Below are positions 52,551-62,406 of a stretch of DNA of 64,000 nt, one piece after another. Position 1 is the stretch's first letter; each line of letters begins with the position of its first letter. The stretch comes from Hufsiella ginkgonis (GTDB taxonomy: Bacteria > Bacteroidota > Bacteroidia > Sphingobacteriales > Sphingobacteriaceae): assembly GCF_009834915.1 (NCBI RefSeq), contig NZ_WVHS01000002.1, positions 1,054,001 through 1,118,000 of the forward strand, read 5' to 3'. Under the pieces are notes generated by a model. That model was given only the letters and a program-made list of their open reading frames with translations. It had not been told where the DNA came from and did not search any database. The translations under genes were made by a program, and so were the position numbers.

Positions 52551-52591
52551 AAATGAAGAAAGCCTGCCCCGGTTTGATCCGGAACAGGCTT
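52551..52591 (-). terminator. Terminator after susD
   Basis: On the minus strand AAGCCTGTTCCGG (52579-52591) pairs with CCGGGGCAGGCTT (52560-52572) through two G-T pairs around a 6-base loop, followed by TTCTTCATTT. It lies shortly after the susD stop. Confidence 0.8.
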
Positions 52592-52614
52592 AGGTTTAAG
52601 TAAGGCAGGTCTTT

Positions 52615-54426
52615 TTAGATCTTATCTAACGGGGGTATATTACTTTCGGCGCCGTTGTAGCCTTTGTTCTGGTTAATATGACCTAATACATTGGCGGTAA
52701 TGGCTGCCTGTGGGATAGGCCATAACACATGGTAAGGGCTCATGGTGTACTGGTCGCCGTGGTTAGTACGCACGCCGTTCTTATAAAAAACGTTCTTCTC
52801 TTTCACGCGATCGTAATAAAAGTTATCGGTTGAGAAGTTCGCCAGCGTATAGGTTTTCCCATTGTAAGCTGTTTTGCCGGTCATGGCAAACAGGTAAGCG
52901 ATACGGGTAAGCTCACATTTTCTTGGTTCCTCGTAGAAAAGCTCGCGGGCGCGCTCGTCGAGGATGGTGCCGATGTTTAGCTGCGCGGCGGTATAGGGAG
53001 CGGCGTTCGCCCGGACCCTCACTTTATTAAGGTCGGCTACGGCGCTGGCGGCATCGCCTTTCCAATAATAGGCTTCGGCGCGCAGCAGGTAGGTTTCCGC
53101 AATGCGGAACACGTACCAATCAGAGTGACCTCCCGTCATAGGCGTACGTTCCAGGTCGGGCAGGTAAAGCTTGTAGTGAGGCCATCCGTAATAACTCCTG
53201 ATGGTGTCGGTACATAATAAACCGCCGGCGGCATTACGTAGCTGAACCGGTTTACCATAATAGGTGGGATCAGTAGTCTTTAAAGCGGGCTCGTTGTAAA
53301 CGAGGTCCTCCATATTCATCCAGTTGCCTTTAATATGCCTGAGGTCGTTAGCATCGTCCCAGATAGCCTGTGTGCTGTAAGATGTTCCGCGTAAGCGGCC
53401 GATCCCTCTTCCATACATACTGGAAAGCGGGATCTCGGCGGTGGCCAGGTCACTGAGCCCTTTTTTACCATTCGGCGTATTTGTTGGGCCATAGAACTGG
53501 GGAACGCAGTTACGCATCAGGTTCGAGCCTTCGAATCCGCCTTCCTGCTGCCGGTCGATGATCATGAACAATCCTTCTTTGTTCTCTGCCAGCGACTTAT
53601 TGTCGGGACGGTGCAGGTCCCATACCAGGTTTTTGGTCAGATCGCCTTTGGTGGTGCCGAAACGGGCGGTCATCAGCGAGTACGGGCTACCGGTAATTAC
53701 CGCGGAAGCAGAAGCGATGGCGTCATCGAATTTGCCCAGGGCGAGGTTGATCTTGGTAAGCAGGTGATTCACCGCTCCTTTGGTAACTTCACCCCGGCTC
53801 ACGTTGTCTGTCACCCATTTTGCGGCAAACTCCATGTCCTCTTTCATCTTCTGAAGGATCACCTCCCGTTTGGTAGTATAGTAATCTACCTTAGCGGTTG
53901 AAACTTCTTCCAGCGAAAGCGGAACGTCGCCAAACTGGTTTACCAGCCGGTAGTAGCGAAAAGCGCGGTGAAACAGCGCTGAACCCAGGATCGAATTACG
54001 TTCGGCTTCATCCTTGTATTTTGCATCGTCGATACGGGTAATGATGGTATTGGCATATTTGATGCCTTTGTATCCTTCTATCCAATAGTAGCCTATCCGG
54101 TTGTAGTCTACGCTATTCAGCTGTGCATCGGGAGTGATCAGCAGGTTAAGGTCCTGTGCCGGTCCCGATTTATCGGTGATGCCTTCAACGGCTATATCCG
54201 TAAAGATCTGCTCAGTAATAAACGGAGCACCGTCGCCATAGTACTCGTTGCGCAGGTTACGTGCGCAGGCCACGAGCGCGGCGCGAAAGCCTGCGGCATC
54301 TACATAGGCGTTTTCAGGTGCATAGAATGAAAGCGGCTCCGGTTCCAGGTAATTTTTGCTGCAGCTTGTTCCAACCAGCATCAATGCGGCAAAGCCGGTG
54401 ACGGATATCTTATATATACTTTTCAT
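52615..54426 (-). CDS. SusD/RagB family nutrient-binding outer-membrane lipoprotein
   Basis: A 603-aa surface lipoprotein with lipobox VGTSC followed by [13 protein letters not shown]. Typical SusD features include the TPR-like N-terminal helices ([19 protein letters not shown]), the [19 protein letters not shown] helix pair, the [19 protein letters not shown] box and a C-terminal [11 protein letters not shown]. It binds the ligand on the cell surface and acts as the lid of the adjacent SusC. Encoded 10 bp after susC. The substrate cannot be read from the sequence. Confidence 0.94.
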   Translation of the reverse strand: MKSIYKISVTGFAALMLVGTSCSKNYLEPEPLSFYAPENAYVDAAGFRAALVACARNLRNEYYGDGAPFITEQIFTDIAVEGITDKSGPAQDLNLLITPDAQLNSVDYNRIGYYWIEGYKGIKYANTIITRIDDAKYKDEAERNSILGSALFHRAFRYYRLVNQFGDVPLSLEEVSTAKVDYYTTKREVILQKMKEDMEFAAKWVTDNVSRGEVTKGAVNHLLTKINLALGKFDDAIASASAVITGSPYSLMTARFGTTKGDLTKNLVWDLHRPDNKSLAENKEGLFMIIDRQQEGGFEGSNLMRNCVPQFYGPTNTPNGKKGLSDLATAEIPLSSMYGRGIGRLRGTSYSTQAIWDDANDLRHIKGNWMNMEDLVYNEPALKTTDPTYYGKPVQLRNAAGGLLCTDTIRSYYGWPHYKLYLPDLERTPMTGGHSDWYVFRIAETYLLRAEAYYWKGDAASAVADLNKVRVRANAAPYTAAQLNIGTILDERARELFYEEPRKCELTRIAYLFAMTGKTAYNGKTYTLANFSTDNFYYDRVKEKNVFYKNGVRTNHGDQYTMSPYHVLWPIPQAAITANVLGHINQNKGYNGAESNIPPLDKI

Positions 54427-54436
54427 GATGTCAATT

Positions 54437-57400
54437 TTATAGCGTTACGTTCAAACCAAGGGTAGAATATCTGGGTGTAGGGTTTTTGTTCTGCGGGTCC
54501 CAGTACTCCCACTCCCGGGTGTATATGGCGGCATTTTGAACGGTACCGAATACCCTTACATTGCTGATCCTGGCACGTTGAACCAGCGATTTCGGCAACG
54601 TGTAAGCCAGCGAAACGTTGTCGAGCCTGATGAACGACGTTTTACGGTACACGCTATAGTTGGCGCTGCCGTTGCTCGAGTAAAGCCTTGCGTAATCGTT
54701 AATCGGGTTTTCGGCGGTCCAGAATGGCAGCTTGTATGAGTTCTGCCGGTCCTGGAAACCGGCGTTGTTCTTGGCTTCGTTAAAGTCAGTCATCGCTCCC
54801 CAGTAAGAGTACATCGAGAATGAGAAATCGAACTTTTTGAAGAGGTTGAACTCGTTGCGCAGGGAGGTAGTGAACTTAGGATTTCGTGAACCGAGGAATT
54901 GTTTATCGGCATTGGTGTATTTTAAATCGCCGTTCAGGTCCTGTACTTTAAAATCGCCGGGTTTAACGCCGTATTTCAGCGCTTCAGCAGCTTCTTCGGT
55001 TTGCCATACGCCGAGTACGCGGTAATCCCAGATCACGTTGATGTCTTTACCAATAAACCAGTTGTTCGCGATATCGTCATTTTCGATCTGCCCGATGACG
55101 TTTCCTTTCGCGTCGAGCTGGTTCACCTTGCCGAACAGGTGAACGATCTTATTGCGGTTCAGGGCAAAATTCAGGGTCGACCTCCACGAAACGTTCTTAC
55201 TTTGAACGTTTTTGGTATTCAGCGCGAGCTCGAACCCGCGGTTACGCACGCTTCCGAGGTTAGATGCTACGCTGGTGAACCCGGTTACATCCGCCAGGGC
55301 ACGGTTAAGAAGCAAGTCCCGGGTATCGCGGTTATAAATTTCGACCGAACCGTCGATGCGGTTGTTAAGCACCGCGAAATCGAGTCCGCCGTTGAGCGAA
55401 TAAGTAGTTTCCCATTTCAGGTCTTTATTAGTCATCCTGTTCACAAATAACTGCGAAACCGGGGTAACCACTCCTGCTTGTGTTACATACAGGTATTTAC
55501 CGGTAGAGAGATCGGAAAGCGCCAGGTAGCCGTCGATATCGCGGTTACCCACTCCGCCGTAAGACAGGCGGAGCTTTCCGTAGTTTAGCCAGTTTGCTTT
55601 CTTTACAAAGCTTTCGTCGCTGAACACCCATCCAAGGGCTACCGACGGGAACGTGGCACGCGGGTTTTTCTGACCGAAGGCAGAATAGCCGTCTCTGCGA
55701 ACGGTTCCCGTGATCATGTACTTTGACGCAAGTGTATAGTTAAGCCTTGCCATCAGGGCATCGCCGGTAGTCTGGATATCGTTACTGCTGATCACCGGCT
55801 TGATACCGGCACCCATATTGTGGTAGCCAAGCTTATCGTTCGGGTCAAAGCCTTCGTTCTCCATTTTTTCGGAGGTTTGCGACAGCTTTTCGGCGTTTGC
55901 AAGCAGCGTTACATCGAACTGGTGCTTGCTGGCGAAAGTCTTGTTCCATTTCAATACGTTGTCTATCTGCCAGTTGAAGCGGGTAGTGCCGGTACGGTTG
56001 GCATAACCTTTACGCGCGGTGTAATCAGGATGGGTGATCTTGTAGTGATTAAACTCACGGGTTTGATCGTAGCTCGGCGTAAGGTTAACGCTGTAGGAGA
56101 AGCCGTACGGCAGTTCGCCTTTCACGAATAAGCTAGAAAATATCGTATTGTACTTCAACACGCGGGTGCGGTAGTAATTATCCAGGAACGGGTTCCTGTT
56201 GTTACCAAAATCATCGTTGGGGCTCGATCGCAGGGTGACGCCGTCCGCCTGGAACATTTCGCCCAAAGGCGAAGCATTTTTCACCTGGCCGTAATCGATC
56301 GGTACGGCGCTCTCATCGCGTCCTGCGTACTGGAAGTTGACACCCACCGTGGCGAATTTCGCCGCCCTGCCTTCCAGGTTTAACCGGGCGCGTGCATTTT
56401 TGTACTGGTCGCCCACTGTTAGCCCGTTGTTATTGGTATACCCTCCAGACATATAGTAGGTGATCTCCTCTTTCCTGCCCGAAAGGCTCATCGTGTGGTC
56501 CTGGCGGCGGCCATTGGTATAAATGAGGTCCTCCCAGCTGGTCTCTTTGCCCGCATTGTAATTAGCAATTTCCACGGGAAATAATTTCAGCCGTGTTAAC
56601 CAGGTGTTTACCGGATCGGCCGTTGCAGGGGTGGCATCGTACGCAAACCACTGCGCCAGTGTAACAGATGGCGGCAGTGTGCGCGGATCATTAAACCGGT
56701 AAGGCTGGGTTGCGGCAGTGGTAACGTTGATACTTTTCAATACTTCGGTACGCCAGTTCACGAAACCGGCTGCATCATACACGTGTTCTGTCACTTCCCG
56801 CGAAGCGACGCCGGTAGTGGTATTGATGTTGACGGTCGGTTTAGACGCCTTCCCCTTTTTTGTCGAAATGATCACCACACCGCTAGCTGCTTTGGCGCCA
56901 TAAACAGCGGCAGAGCTTGCGTCTTTCAGTACGTCGATCGTTTCGATATCACTGGGGTTGATGTCGCTTAACTGGCCCGGGTAAATTACCCCGTCGACCA
57001 CCAGCAACGGGGTGGTTCCCGCGATAAGCGATGCCCGTCCCCTCACCTGCAGGTCGCCGTTGCCGCCTCCTTTAGGTGAAGCGGAAAAAGCCACGTTAAG
57101 TCCCGGTACATTTCCGCGGAGCAGATCCTGCACGCTATTCGGGTGCTGGTTTTCCAGTTGAGTGGCCTTTACCTGGGAAATAGCGCCTGTAAGGTCCCTT
57201 TTTTGGCGGGTACCGTAACCCACCACCACCACTTCACTAAGGTCGTTAACCTTTTCGGTCATGGTTACATTCAATGTTTCGCCCCTGGCGGGAATTTCCT
57301 GTGTGAGGTAGCCGACATAGCTGAACACGAGGACGGCGTTATCGGGCACATTTTTGATGGAGTAAATACCATCAGCGTTGGTGGTGGTGCTGGCGGTGGT

Positions 57401-57622
57401 CCCTTTTATCACCACGTTTACGCCCGGAAGGGGCATGTTCGCCTGGTCGACCACTTTCCCGGTGACTACGGCGATGGGCAGGTAATTTCCTGTTGCGGGG
57501 GTCGACCCGTTTTTGTCATTAGCGGCTTTAGTGAGCTGTGGCACACATAGTGAAATGCCGGCAATAAGGCACAAGAGTTTGCGAATGGACAAAATCTTGC
57601 CATTTGGTAAATTTATTAGCAT
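54437..57622 (-). CDS. SusC/RagA family TonB-linked outer-membrane protein
   Basis: A 1061-aa importer. After the signal comes the carboxypeptidase-regulatory-like domain ([20 protein letters not shown]), the TonB-type [22 protein letters not shown] box, the plug ([23 protein letters not shown] in parts, [17 protein letters not shown]) and the barrel, ending [10 protein letters not shown]. It forms the TonB-driven channel of a SusCD pair. No glycoside hydrolase, protease or anti-sigma/ECF pair flanks it, so it is an orphan SusCD unit. Two palindromes upstream (57721-57746 and 57797-57814) suggest dedicated control. Confidence 0.95.
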   Translation of the reverse strand: MLINLPNGKILSIRKLLCLIAGISLCVPQLTKAANDKNGSTPATGNYLPIAVVTGKVVDQANMPLPGVNVVIKGTTASTTTNADGIYSIKNVPDNAVLVFSYVGYLTQEIPARGETLNVTMTEKVNDLSEVVVVGYGTRQKRDLTGAISQVKATQLENQHPNSVQDLLRGNVPGLNVAFSASPKGGGNGDLQVRGRASLIAGTTPLLVVDGVIYPGQLSDINPSDIETIDVLKDASSAAVYGAKAASGVVIISTKKGKASKPTVNINTTTGVASREVTEHVYDAAGFVNWRTEVLKSINVTTAATQPYRFNDPRTLPPSVTLAQWFAYDATPATADPVNTWLTRLKLFPVEIANYNAGKETSWEDLIYTNGRRQDHTMSLSGRKEEITYYMSGGYTNNNGLTVGDQYKNARARLNLEGRAAKFATVGVNFQYAGRDESAVPIDYGQVKNASPLGEMFQADGVTLRSSPNDDFGNNRNPFLDNYYRTRVLKYNTIFSSLFVKGELPYGFSYSVNLTPSYDQTREFNHYKITHPDYTARKGYANRTGTTRFNWQIDNVLKWNKTFASKHQFDVTLLANAEKLSQTSEKMENEGFDPNDKLGYHNMGAGIKPVISSNDIQTTGDALMARLNYTLASKYMITGTVRRDGYSAFGQKNPRATFPSVALGWVFSDESFVKKANWLNYGKLRLSYGGVGNRDIDGYLALSDLSTGKYLYVTQAGVVTPVSQLFVNRMTNKDLKWETTYSLNGGLDFAVLNNRIDGSVEIYNRDTRDLLLNRALADVTGFTSVASNLGSVRNRGFELALNTKNVQSKNVSWRSTLNFALNRNKIVHLFGKVNQLDAKGNVIGQIENDDIANNWFIGKDINVIWDYRVLGVWQTEEAAEALKYGVKPGDFKVQDLNGDLKYTNADKQFLGSRNPKFTTSLRNEFNLFKKFDFSFSMYSYWGAMTDFNEAKNNAGFQDRQNSYKLPFWTAENPINDYARLYSSNGSANYSVYRKTSFIRLDNVSLAYTLPKSLVQRARISNVRVFGTVQNAAIYTREWEYWDPQNKNPTPRYSTLGLNVTL

Positions 57623-57720
57623 AGTTAGTTTTTAAGAAATAAGTGATTTTACAACCTTGGACAATACGAAGTCCTGGTTCACGAAGTGTTTAGTCTTGTG
57701 AGCATGGTGGGAATTTAATT

Positions 57721-57746
57721 TAGCTTTAGTTAGTTAACTAAAGCTA
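57721..57746. promoter_or_regulatory. 26-bp perfect inverted repeat at the susC promoter
   Basis: TAGCTTTAGTTA (57721-57732) and TAACTAAAGCTA (57735-57746) are perfect 12-base complements with two bases between. The distal arm contains the minus-strand TAGCTTTA that serves as -7 box, so a bound protein would cover the transcription start. As RNA it would be part of the 5' end of the susC message. Confidence 0.6.
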
Positions 57747-57766
57747 GTAATATTTTTAATACACAA
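57739..57766 (-). promoter_or_regulatory. Probable susCD promoter
   Basis: On the minus strand TTG (57764-57766), a 17-base spacer and TAGCTTTA (57739-57746) match TTG-N17-TAnnTTT(G/A). The predicted start near 57733 gives a leader of about 110 bases before the susC ATG. Confidence 0.5.
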
Positions 57767-57796
57767 CACTAACTGCCTGTTTTTTATAAATCGTTT

Positions 57797-57814
57797 TACG
57801 CAAACGTTTCCGTA
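57797..57814. promoter_or_regulatory. LacI/GalR-type operator upstream of susCD
   Basis: The 18-bp site TACGCAAACGTTTCCGTA is palindromic around AACGTT with one mismatched pair. The AAACGTTT centre is the classic LacI/GalR-family operator core. It lies about 30 bp upstream of the -33 element, a position more usual for activation. No LacI-type gene is in the window. Confidence 0.6.
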
Positions 57815-57891
57815 ACGCTCCGGGAATATTTTTACTCAAAAAAGATACTGATTATCAATATGATATAAAACAGCAGGTTATTTTCTACGCA

Positions 57892-58519
57892 ATGTCGCAG
57901 GTTGCAAAAAACATGCGGCAAAGGATCCCACCGACAAATGGCATCCAAAAAACCGCAGAAAAACCGCAAGCCATGCAACAATTTCGGTACACTCCATTCA
58001 AGAAAGAGCTCCAGTCTGCAGCGGTACGCTACAATACGTCTGATAGTAATTACCAGGTATTACAGCGCTCATACGGCGCGGCGCAGGACACCATCCGCAA
58101 CTACCAGGGCAGAAACAGGTTATTGCGCGAACAGCTGCTGGCGGCCCGGGATCAGGTAAGCCGGCAAAGCAGCACCAACGACCAATTGGTAAACCAGCTA
58201 AAGGACCTTTCGGTAATTTCCGGTTCCCAGGCGGAGAGCATCAAGAATCGCTCGATAACATCAGCGGTAAAGATTCGTACATCCGCAACCTGCAATCGGC
58301 TATCTCGCGAAAGATTCGCTCAACATGGCATTGGTTATGAACCTGAAAGGCGCTATAGGCAACCTCAACGACAAGGATATCAACATTAAAGTAAACAAAG
58401 GCGTAGTGTACATCGATATTTCCGATAAATTGCTGTTCCAGACCGGGAAATATGAAGTTACGGAGCCAGCCAAAGCAGTATTGGAAAAACCTCAATCGGC
58501 GTCGGCCAGTACTAATTAA
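57892..58519 (+). pseudogene. Frameshifted, truncated OmpA-family protein
   Basis: Three frames together read like the middle of an OmpA-type lipoprotein: a coiled-coil region (LREQLLAARDQVSRQSSTND, LKDLSVISGSQAESIK), then SLDNISGKDSYIRNLQSAIS, then NMALVMNLKGAIGNLNDKDI and YIDISDKLLFQTGKYEV. Passing from one part to the next needs single-base insertions, so one base is missing at about 58243-58245 and another at about 58308-58310. The C-terminal peptidoglycan-binding part (HTDN, NRRTRI) is gone; the frame ends ASASTN. The start lacks a signal in frame, although a lipobox-like VAGCKK can be read in another frame around 57885-57905. A decayed gene between two transporter units. The upstream gap (57623-57891) holds the susC control sites. 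Confidence 0.75.
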
Positions 58520-58573
58520 GAGAATTGGAGGAGATCGAACGTTTTGGGCTTGCCAAGACGCATCCGTAGCTTC

Positions 58574-60970
58574 TTACTCGCTCCTTAGGCTCCGTACCGG
58601 GTTGGCAATCGCCGCCTTTACCGACTGGAAACTGATGGTAATCATCGCGATCAGCACCGATACCAGTGCAATGGCAGCAAAAACCAGCCAGCTCACTTCA
58701 ATGCGGTAGGCAAAACCCTCCAGCCATTTGCTGATGGCATACCAGGCGATGGGCCACGCAATGAGGTTGGAAATGAGTACGAGCTTGATAAAATGCCCCG
58801 CAAGTAAGGCCACGATATTCCTGACGGATGCTCCCAGCACTTTTCTTACACCGATCTCTTTCACCCGCTTCTCCGCAGAATACGAAGCCAGGCCGAACAG
58901 ACCCAGGCACGAGATAAAGATCGCCAGGCCGGCCAGCAGGCTCACGATTTTGCTCACCTGGTTATCGGCCTGGTAAACTTCCTCGAAATGATCGTCGAGA
59001 AACTGGTACTCGAAAGGGAAATCGGGCTGAATGGCCTGCCATGTTTGTTTTATAAATGCCAGCGATTCTTTTGCCTTCTGTCCGTTGATCTTAACAGACA
59101 TATACCTGAAGCCCCAATCAGACTGGTTGAACATATACAAAGTTTCGATCTTATGATGCATCGAATTAAAGTTAAAATCCTTTGCGATCCCGGTGATCTT
59201 ACCCAGCGAATCGACGCCGAATTGTTTACCGATAAGCGTTGACAATGCAGCTTTGGGATGATCCTTCAGCAGCTCCTTCGCCATGGCCTCGTTAATAATG
59301 TACTCGCGTCCGTTAGCCGACTTTTCATGCGAGAAGTTCTTCCCTTCCCGCAATTGGATGCCGTACAGGTCCAGGTAGTCGTGATCTACGATAAGACCCG
59401 TGGCCGTAATTTCGCGCACCGGGTCATTGCCATATTTAAAGATCACCCCACCCTGGTCGAGGTGGCTGCCGAGGTTATCAATAGAGCCGGTTACGCCGGA
59501 AATGAGGCTATTTCCCAGTAGTTCCTGCTTCAGCAAGGCATATTTTTGCGAGGTTACACGACTCAGGGGGATGGTCACCACCTGGCTGCGTACGAAGCCG
59601 GGATCCTTATCCTTCATAAAATGCAGCTGTTTCACTACGAAAATGGTGGCGATCATGAGGAACACTGCGCTGGTGAACTGCCCCACCACCAGCATATTGC
59701 GCAGGGAGCTTTTACCGCCGCCTGTATCGGTAACCCCCTTCAGCACCTTTACAGGTTGCACCGACGAAAGAAATAAAGCCGGGTAGATCCCAGACACCAG
59801 TCCCAAAAGCGCGGTTCCGCCAAGCACCGTCAGCAGCACTTTTACGTTGGTGAACAGCGGGAAATGCAGGTCGCGTAAACTGAGCCCGTTAATATACGGC
59901 AAAGCCAGCTCCACCAGGCCAATGGCGATCAGCAGCGCCATCATCGCCAGCATAAGGGTTTCGCCCAGGAATTGCCCGGCTAGCTGCGAGCGTTTCGCAC
60001 CGATAGATTTACGCACGCCCACTTCTCTGGCGCGTTCCGCAGAACGGGCGGTAGAGAGATTCATAAAATTGATGGCTGCAATGGCCAGCACGATAAAGGC
60101 GATGATGGTAAACAACGCCGTGGTCTTTTTATCGAACTTCTGGAAGTTGAGGTAATCCAGGCCTATGTCTGCCGAACCGCCATGTACGTCCGTCAGCGGA
60201 AGCATAAAAAGCTCGTAATACGTAGCTTGGTCCGCGTTCATATGCCTTTTCAGGAATGAAGGGAACTTCTTCTCCAGCGAAGCAAGACTCGTGCCCGGAG
60301 CAAGCTCGAAGTAGGTATTCAGCCAGTTGCCACCCCATCTGTTCATCCACGACTGGTAGTTGGTGCTGATCGGGTAAATAGCATCGAACTGGATCTGCGA
60401 GTTTTGCGGTACATCGGCCAGCACACCCGTAACCACGAATCCAACGGTATCGGTGGCGTAATGCGTTACCGTTTTACCGACCGGGTCGGTATCGCCAAAC
60501 AGCTTCTGCGCGGCAGCCTGTGTAAGTACCAGGCTGTTCGGTTTCTGGAGCACCGTGGCGCGATTTCCTTTAACCAGCTTAAAATCAAACAACTGCAGGA
60601 ACGTCGAATCAACCGCCAATGCCTGTGGCAGGAACAGGCGCTTTTCCTGGTAAGTTACCTGGTACTGCTGGCCCCAGCTTACCCGTGTAAAATTCAGGAT
60701 CTCGGGAAAATCGCTTTTAAGCGCCGGCCCCATCGGGTACATCGAAAGCGCCACCTTTTGCGACGCCAGCATGCCCGGGAATTTCTGCACCTCGTTGAGG
60801 CGGTAGAGATTCTTTGCATGGAAATTATCAAAGCTCCGCTCGTACGAGACAAACAGGAGTATCGTAATACAAGCCGCCATACCCACGGCCAGGCCGGCGA
60901 TGTTAATGGCCGAGAAAACCTTATTCTTCCAGGTATTGCGCCATGCGGACCTGAGGTAACTTTTTATCAT
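58574..60970 (-). CDS. ABC transporter permease, MacB/FtsX type
   Basis: A 798-aa membrane protein of the Bacteroidota FtsX-like family. It has an N-terminal helix (FSAINIAGLAVGMAACITILL), a MacB-type periplasmic domain (YERSFDNFHAKNLYRLNEV), and a first FtsX core (AIAAINFMNLSTARSAERAREVGVRKSIGA in parts). A second periplasmic domain and a second FtsX core with SCLGLFGLASYSAEKRVKEI and GVRKVLGASVRNIVALLAG follow. Such permeases with two cores work with a separate ATPase, which is not adjacent. Likely a mechanotransmission-type exporter; cargo unknown. Confidence 0.9.
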   Translation of the reverse strand: MIKSYLRSAWRNTWKNKVFSAINIAGLAVGMAACITILLFVSYERSFDNFHAKNLYRLNEVQKFPGMLASQKVALSMYPMGPALKSDFPEILNFTRVSWGQQYQVTYQEKRLFLPQALAVDSTFLQLFDFKLVKGNRATVLQKPNSLVLTQAAAQKLFGDTDPVGKTVTHYATDTVGFVVTGVLADVPQNSQIQFDAIYPISTNYQSWMNRWGGNWLNTYFELAPGTSLASLEKKFPSFLKRHMNADQATYYELFMLPLTDVHGGSADIGLDYLNFQKFDKKTTALFTIIAFIVLAIAAINFMNLSTARSAERAREVGVRKSIGAKRSQLAGQFLGETLMLAMMALLIAIGLVELALPYINGLSLRDLHFPLFTNVKVLLTVLGGTALLGLVSGIYPALFLSSVQPVKVLKGVTDTGGGKSSLRNMLVVGQFTSAVFLMIATIFVVKQLHFMKDKDPGFVRSQVVTIPLSRVTSQKYALLKQELLGNSLISGVTGSIDNLGSHLDQGGVIFKYGNDPVREITATGLIVDHDYLDLYGIQLREGKNFSHEKSANGREYIINEAMAKELLKDHPKAALSTLIGKQFGVDSLGKITGIAKDFNFNSMHHKIETLYMFNQSDWGFRYMSVKINGQKAKESLAFIKQTWQAIQPDFPFEYQFLDDHFEEVYQADNQVSKIVSLLAGLAIFISCLGLFGLASYSAEKRVKEIGVRKVLGASVRNIVALLAGHFIKLVLISNLIAWPIAWYAISKWLEGFAYRIEVSWLVFAAIALVSVLIAMITISFQSVKAAIANPVRSLRSE

Positions 60971-61132
60971 AACCGATCATTGCCAAAGTTCATACCATTT
61001 ATGCATTTCATTAACTATCAGTTGATTACTACTTAAACACGCAATAGAGTGTTCATTTTCGCACAGGGAGCGCACGGTTTTGGACAGGAAATCACCTATA
61101 TTACCCCGATCAAGCTTTTAGCTCCGCAAGGC

Positions 61133-62395
61133 ATGAAATATCTCCACATCTTCGTACTACTGCTTTTTGGCTGCGGCGTTTGCGCCCAAACCGATTCTGT
61201 TTACCTGCTTAAGCCAACGCGTGTATTTGATGGCGAAACCATGCATACCGGCTGGGTGGTCCTGGTAAAAGGCAATACCATACAAGCCGCAGGCGCCATG
61301 CAGTTTAAGCTTCCTGCAGGAACCAGGGTGATCGAACTGCCCGGCACAACGTTACTGCCAGGGTTTATCGAAGGGCATTCCCATCTTTTCCTACACCCTT
61401 ATAACGAAGCTTCGTGGAACGACCAGGTATTAAAAGAAAGCCGCTCGGAACGCACCGTAAGGGCCGTTACGCATGCGCGGGCCACGTTGATGGCGGGCTT
61501 CACCACTGTTCGCGACCTGGGTACAGAGGGGGCGGCATATGACGACGTAGGGTTAAAGCAATCCATCGGGAAAGAGATCACCCCCGGTCCGAGGATGATC
61601 ATCGCCACGAAGGGCATCGTAGCCAAGGGAAGCTACGGCCCAAACTACGGCAACCCGGATCTCGACCTGCCGCAGGGCGCCGCCGAGGTAGGCAACGTAC
61701 AGGAAATGGCTGCCGAAGTACGTAACCAGGTAAGCCGCGGGGCGGATGTGGTTAAGCTCTACGCAGATTATCGTTGGGGAGCGGGGGGAGCGCCGGCCGC
61801 TACATTTACCCTGGAAGAGATCGCCATGGCCGTTTCTATCGCCAAAAGCGGTGGCCGGCAAACGGCAGCGCATGCTTCAACCAAAGAAGGTATAAGGAGA
61901 GCGGTATCAGGCGGTGTATCTACCATCGAACACGGCGATTTCGGGGATGAAGAGATCTTCCGCCTGATGAAAGAAAAAGGAGTGGCCTTATGTCCCACGC
62001 TTGCCGCTAGCGATGCTACCCAACAATACAACGGGTGGAAGAAAGGAACGGAACCAGATCCGGAGCGTATCGTCGAAAAGAAAAAAAGCTTCCAGGCAGC
62101 ATTGCGCAGCGGCGTTACCATCTGTATGGGAGGCGATGCAGGAGTGTTTAGTCACGGCACCAACGCCCGCGAAATGGAGCTGATGGTGCAATACGGCATG
62201 AAGCCACTCGACGTGCTCAAATCCGCTACCTCTGTAAACGCTTCGGTATTCGGCATCGGGGACCAGGTGGGCAGGGTGCAAAATGGCATGCTGGCCGACC
62301 TGGTGGCGGTACAGGGAGATCCTTCCCTCGACATCACGCGCACGCGCAACGTGATATTCGTGATGAAAGACGGGGTGATCTACCTTAAAAAGTGA
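61133..62395 (+). CDS. Exported amidohydrolase (imidazolonepropionase-like)
   Basis: A 420-aa metal-dependent hydrolase with a signal peptide (CGVCAQ) from the ATG at 61133; the frame is open 28 codons upstream but without a signal. Metal ligands are in GFIEGHSHLF, with Lys/His in ADVVKLYADYRWG, QTAAHASTKEGIRRAV, STIEHGDFGDEE and the Asp in MGGDAGVFSHG. The family includes Xaa-Pro dipeptidases and imidazolone-type hydrolases; the exported forms often act on peptides or carboxamides. Encoded 11 bp before an M20 peptidase, which suggests a joint role in peptide breakdown in the periplasm. Confidence 0.9.
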   Translation: MKYLHIFVLLLFGCGVCAQTDSVYLLKPTRVFDGETMHTGWVVLVKGNTIQAAGAMQFKLPAGTRVIELPGTTLLPGFIEGHSHLFLHPYNEASWNDQVLKESRSERTVRAVTHARATLMAGFTTVRDLGTEGAAYDDVGLKQSIGKEITPGPRMIIATKGIVAKGSYGPNYGNPDLDLPQGAAEVGNVQEMAAEVRNQVSRGADVVKLYADYRWGAGGAPAATFTLEEIAMAVSIAKSGGRQTAAHASTKEGIRRAVSGGVSTIEHGDFGDEEIFRLMKEKGVALCPTLAASDATQQYNGWKKGTEPDPERIVEKKKSFQAALRSGVTICMGGDAGVFSHGTNAREMELMVQYGMKPLDVLKSATSVNASVFGIGDQVGRVQNGMLADLVAVQGDPSLDITRTRNVIFVMKDGVIYLKK

Positions 62396-62406
62396 TATTT
62401 TTATGT

